The translations under genes were made by a program, and so were the position numbers. Shown here one piece after another: positions 6,601 to 7,820 of a stretch of 7,820 nt of DNA (positions are counted from its first letter, which is position 1; each line of letters begins with the position of its first letter). Source of the DNA: JBAWVR01 sp964583845 (GTDB lineage Bacteria; Patescibacteriota; Minisyncoccia; Phycocordibacterales; GWA1-40-21); assembly GCA_964583845.1 (NCBI GenBank), contig CAZOXG010000033.1, positions 1 to 7,820 of the forward strand. Reading direction: 5' to 3'. The notes under the pieces are model-generated. The model saw only the letters and a list, made by a program, of their open reading frames with translations. It did not search any database and was not told where the DNA came from.

Positions 6601-6961
6601 TGTGCCTGAAGTATTAGGAACAGTCACTTTGATTGGTACCACTACTTCAAATATAATTTTATCTTCACCGATTATAATTCCAAAAGGTACCACTCGTAAT
6701 TTGATTGTTGAATCTGACATGGCTTCAGCTTCCAATTTGAATATTACACCAGGTTTGGTTCTTCATTATGTAATCGAATTGACTGGTGCGACATGGAATG
6801 ACAGTATAAATGACTTTGATACTTTTGGTCGTGACACTGTTTTCCCAATACAATCTAATACTTCTACTTTAATTACTGCAGCTGCTGGAAATAATAATAT
6901 CGCCTCAGCTCTAGTGAGTTTTGATCAAGTAATAGCTTTGATTAAGGCTTTGTTGAAATAA
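3659..6961 (+). CDS. Secreted multi-repeat Ig-like surface protein
   Basis: This 1100-aa product is predicted to be exported and displayed on the cell surface; a role in adhesion or the cell envelope is inference. Residues 1-36 form a signal peptide with a hydrophobic core and likely cleavage after AQA (34-36). A short helical segment follows (about 42-70). Nine Ig-like repeats then run from about 85 to 910. Each has a Trp followed 8-11 residues later by a Cys, and a second Cys 28-44 residues after that, usually followed by an Asn two residues on: W94/C102/C145, W193/C203/C231, W278/C287/C331, W385/C394/C429, W477/C487/C515, W559/C567/C603, W645/C654/C698, W750/C758/C800 and W856/C867/C895. 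These 18 Cys are the only ones in the protein, so each repeat probably holds one disulfide. The C-terminal region (about 913-1100) is a Cys-free beta-rich domain ending in an amphipathic helix (VIALIKALLK). No sortase signal or C-terminal membrane helix is visible, so attachment is unclear. There is no Shine-Dalgarno before the ATG. Confidence 0.85.
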   Translation: MNKFQNVLKITVPGFMAWMIISSFSWGVLSVSAAQAALTQTIPQQVVENLISKGLASDKIVAAKEVYALRGGLRVGGQIGSTTISYKATTTISWDAPNATYCTYSVGGQKKAKAYFDDRAYYNFEVTKTVISPVISTTTIVAVTCFNEVKASTTEISTIYINSQADANIAFKMDSVSTTTKTIAYNNDVNLSWIVTNGKTGTCKLDGNSVGLVSSKRYNNIKINESHTMTCNNEQGKPSTSTVYIVVEQPRLPVVTLTANSDTASTSISYRSSANLVWSSNLSLGSCTLRNKNTNVHVSGFPNGNNNGSTQFGGSVSTGILSTSTEYLYTCTNAAGTSTATSVIVRTPEEKPTVDYFKVGTSTDVNSYSQTQITVGYNQPVTLAWSARGTANYCELTTTLNNSKTRLNNLISTRELGNQTISSTQTLTCYNNTKLTNVKIVNINVNAQNAVHINMRINGVATTTASVGWKTDVSLAWNATNARSSGCRLDGGVVSASSTRTYSNLEASKSYTIVCENEQNVKSTSTAIITVVPVDAVQINNFIPTSATLRQGGTTTLAWATVNAVSCDLKDITKNTTKTGVATSTSSYVVGPLYKNNDYSLTCKNRASATTNAITSINVSDINNIISFNTDVENVAYNGTAKLYWTTSNLASGCDIKITSGIASGSPVATRTNVGKSATTVGYAATNLATTTTFSLVCKSTSARDSDHVEKTVTVTQPDPAVATLSVNGVNTGSLTTLNVPINNSAILSWTGSKAESCTLKNLKNNYTVSGFPNGNGNTQFNGNVSTGVLSTSTTYAYSCKNKAGNETTSTVFVEIGQDLPTVTFGAVSGNKTVSVITGIPSTLNIVKNSAITLSWSAVGTTVKGSCKLNNVAVQDVVYAKTISASISTQQVLTCKNSSGNYSARIININTDGPTTLNIGAVSPLSDVDIVMGNNIKTATFSLTAGPNNDATLKTVTLRNIGSLLSGSSTVTVRVKTVDRVVPEVLGTVTLIGTTTSNIILSSPIIIPKGTTRNLIVESDMASASNLNITPGLVLHYVIELTGATWNDSINDFDTFGRDTVFPIQSNTSTLITAAAGNNNIASALVSFDQVIALIKALLK

Positions 6962-6973
6962 AGGAAGGTCTAG

Positions 6974-7010
6974 AAAACCGGCTGGTTCGCTTTGCGAACC
7001 AGCCGGTTTT
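6974..7010. terminator. Bidirectional terminator between surface protein gene and clpP
   Basis: Arms 6974-6990 and 6994-7010 pair perfectly over 17 bp (AAAACCGGCTGGTTCGC and its complement) around the loop TTT, and T continues to 7011. The stem begins 13 nt after the surface protein stop codon and lies 39 nt from the clpP stop on the other strand, so it can serve both convergent genes. Confidence 0.93.
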
Positions 7011-7020
7011 TGTATTCTTC

Positions 7021-7044
7021 ATACTACATACTTATACTCATACT
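7021..7044. repeat. Four short ATACT repeats after the clpP stop
   Basis: ATACT occurs at 7021, 7028, 7034 and 7040, spaced 6-7 nt apart, in the short gap between the terminator and the clpP stop codon. This may be a small slippage-type repeat; no function is suggested. Confidence 0.6.
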
Positions 7045-7048
7045 ATCC

Positions 7049-7621
7049 TTACAGTACCTTATCAATCAATCCATATTTCTTCGCTTCATCTGAAGACATA
7101 TAATAATCACGATCAACGTCTTTCTCAATCTTGGAAATAGTTTGACCGGTGTTCTTGGCCAAGATGTCATTCAGTTTCGCACGAATCTTAATAATTTGTT
7201 TTGCAGTTATTTCAATGTCCGATGCCTGGCCTTGGGCTCCGCCCAAAGGTTGATGAATCATTATTTCGGAGTTTGGTAAAGCATACCTCTTGCCTTTCTT
7301 GCCAGCTGAAAGCAGTAGAGCACCGGCAGATGCGGCCAAACCAACACAGACGGTAGAGACATCGTTCTTGATGTAATTCATTGTGTCTAGGATGGCTAGG
7401 GCAGCAGTGACTGAGCCACCAGGGGAGTTGATGTATAGACTAATATCTTTCTTTGGATCTTCAGATTGGAGGAAAAGAAGCTGAGCGATAATCAGGTTGG
7501 CGGTATCATCATCTATGTGACCGCCAAGGAAAATAATGTTCTCCTTCAGAAGACGAGAGTAGATGTCATAGGCACGTTCACCAAATTGGGATTTTTCTAA
7601 AACGGTTGGAATTAAGTTCAT
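7049..7621 (-). CDS. clpP: ATP-dependent Clp protease proteolytic subunit ClpP
   Basis: ClpP forms a 14-subunit barrel that degrades proteins unfolded and fed in by a Clp ATPase such as ClpX or ClpC in the cytoplasm. The 190-aa product is typical in length. It has the family N-terminus (MNLIPTVLEK), the oxyanion-region motif SPGGS (66-70), the catalytic Ser98 in GLAASAGA, the catalytic His123 in MIHQPLGG, and the catalytic Asp172 in DRDYYMS, followed by the usual SSDEAKKYGLID segment. The active site looks intact. A short or absent propeptide is likely. The start is the ATG at the canonical N-terminus, with no Shine-Dalgarno visible. The gene converges on the surface protein gene, and no clpX or trigger factor gene lies next to it inside this window, unlike the arrangement in many bacteria. 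Its leader contains clustered palindromes that could be regulatory. Confidence 0.97.
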   Translation of the reverse strand: MNLIPTVLEKSQFGERAYDIYSRLLKENIIFLGGHIDDDTANLIIAQLLFLQSEDPKKDISLYINSPGGSVTAALAILDTMNYIKNDVSTVCVGLAASAGALLLSAGKKGKRYALPNSEIMIHQPLGGAQGQASDIEITAKQIIKIRAKLNDILAKNTGQTISKIEKDVDRDYYMSSDEAKKYGLIDKVL

Positions 7622-7639
7622 AAGGTTATTGACCCGAAC

Positions 7640-7663
7640 AGGTTTTAAAACCTAATTTAGGTT
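7640..7663. promoter_or_regulatory. Overlapping AGGTT/AACCT palindromes in the clpP leader
   Basis: AGGTTTTAAAACCT (7640-7653) is a perfect 14-bp palindrome. It overlaps a second one, AACCTAA-T-TTAGGTT (7649-7663). AGGTTATT occurs at 7623-7630 and again at 7659-7666. They lie between the predicted clpP promoter and start codon. They do not match the CIRCE or CtsR operators. They may be a repressor site or mRNA structure. Confidence 0.45.
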
Positions 7664-7687
7664 ATTAATTAATAATGTAATTCCTAT

Positions 7688-7713
7688 ATTATACATTATT
7701 TAATTTAAGGCAA
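7688..7713 (-). promoter_or_regulatory. Likely promoter of clpP
   Basis: On the - strand a perfect TATAAT lies at 7693-7688. TTGCCT (7713-7708) is upstream but only 14 nt away; shifting to TAATAT (7691-7686) gives a 16-nt spacer. Predicted transcription starts near 7681, giving a leader of about 60 nt. The DnaA-box-like TTATCCACT lies just beyond the -35, between this promoter and the divergent copy B promoter. Confidence 0.5.
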
Positions 7714-7716
7714 GAG

Positions 7717-7725
7717 TTATCCACT
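7717..7725 (+). promoter_or_regulatory. DnaA-box-like site, second copy
   Basis: TTATCCACT matches the DnaA box at 8 of 9 positions. It sits in the same place relative to the copy B promoter as the exact box does at copy A (within 3 nt), between the divergent clpP and rightward promoters. Confidence 0.4.
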
Positions 7726-7733
7726 TTTTTGCT

Positions 7734-7761
7734 TTGCAAGTAATGATATATATGCGATAAT
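7734..7761 (+). promoter_or_regulatory. Strong extended -10 promoter of repeated unit, copy B
   Basis: TTGCAA (7734-7739), a 16-nt spacer and GATAAT (7756-7761) with an upstream TG at 7753-7754 repeat the layout of copy A exactly. The predicted start is near 7768. It points to the right, out of the window. Confidence 0.65.
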
Positions 7762-7791
7762 ACTTACAAGCAATATTTCCCGCGTCTGCGC
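7753..7791 (+). repeat. 39-nt conserved intergenic core, copy B
   Basis: This matches 3339-3377 at 36 of 39 positions, covering the extended -10, the start region and the downstream CGCGTCTGCGC block. The sequence around it (spacer and terminator hairpin) differs between copies, so the core is conserved more than its flanks. Confidence 0.85.
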
Positions 7792-7816
7792 ACAATTTTT
7801 AATTGGGGCGTTTTTT
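7768..7816 (+). ncRNA. Putative tiny transcript or attenuated leader, copy B
   Basis: Predicted RNA from the copy B promoter is about 49 nt. It would end in a hairpin CGC-a-CAATT(TTT)AATTG-gg-GCG (7789-7810) followed by six T (7811-7816). As with copy A, it could be a free small RNA or a leader for a + strand gene to the right of the window, which cannot be seen. Confidence 0.4.
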
Positions 7817-7820
7817 ATTT

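Noticed and set aside
5188..6735. Three - strand open frames (5188-5448, 5566-5754, 6361-6735) inside the surface protein gene
   Set aside because: They are antisense shadows of the Thr/Ser/Val-rich repeats, with Val/Leu-rich low-complexity translations.
3659..6961. Recoding of UGA (as in Gracilibacteria/Absconditabacteria)
   Set aside because: All genes read through with the standard code and end in TAA or TAG, and the tRNA-Gly has a normal TCC anticodon.
1..7820. CRISPR array or insertion sequence
   Set aside because: No regularly spaced identical repeats and no transposase or terminal inverted repeats around a coding sequence were found.

Overview
This window looks like a chromosomal piece of a Candidatus Patescibacteria (CPR) genome, most likely a Paceibacteria/Parcubacteria-type lineage. 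That assignment is inference. It rests on AT-rich compact genes, weak or absent Shine-Dalgarno signals before every coding start, a ribonuclease Y, a short HU and a ClpP scattered as single genes, and a large secreted Thr/Ser-rich protein made of Ig-like repeats. The standard code fits: stops are TAA or TAG, Trp is TGG, and no gene needs in-frame TGA.

Left part (1-680): a tRNA-Gly(TCC) on the + strand runs directly into a perfect 27-bp-arm palindrome that contains a bidirectional intrinsic terminator. On the far side of that terminator lies a 144-nt inverted, highly structured stretch whose ends repeat the tRNA-Gly acceptor strands and which keeps a T-arm-like segment. It is best read as a candidate non-coding RNA on the - strand that converges on the tRNA and shares its terminator. 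A small two-helix membrane protein of unknown function follows on the + strand.

Middle (680-2970): two - strand genes, each with its own intrinsic terminator. They are HU (nucleoid protein, with a strong promoter and a roughly 115-nt structured leader) and ribonuclease Y (membrane-anchored mRNA decay endonuclease).

A 688-nt intergenic region (2971-3658) separates rny from a divergent 1100-aa secreted protein. It contains a 20-bp hairpin, an exact DnaA-box sequence, and a compact promoter / 39-nt conserved core / terminator unit. The same unit occurs again at the right edge of the window, upstream of whatever + strand gene lies beyond clpP. This repeated unit is the most notable unexplained element here.

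Right part (3659-7820): the secreted protein has a signal peptide, nine Ig-like repeats each with one Trp and exactly two Cys, and a Cys-free C-terminal region. It converges on clpP (ATP-dependent protease peptidase subunit, complete Ser-His-Asp triad) and the two share a 17-bp bidirectional terminator. The clpP leader holds clustered AGGTT/AACCT palindromes. The housekeeping genes cover chromosome packaging (HU), RNA turnover (RNase Y) and protein turnover (ClpP). Apart from them, the window's distinct biology is the surface protein and the small candidate RNAs between genes.
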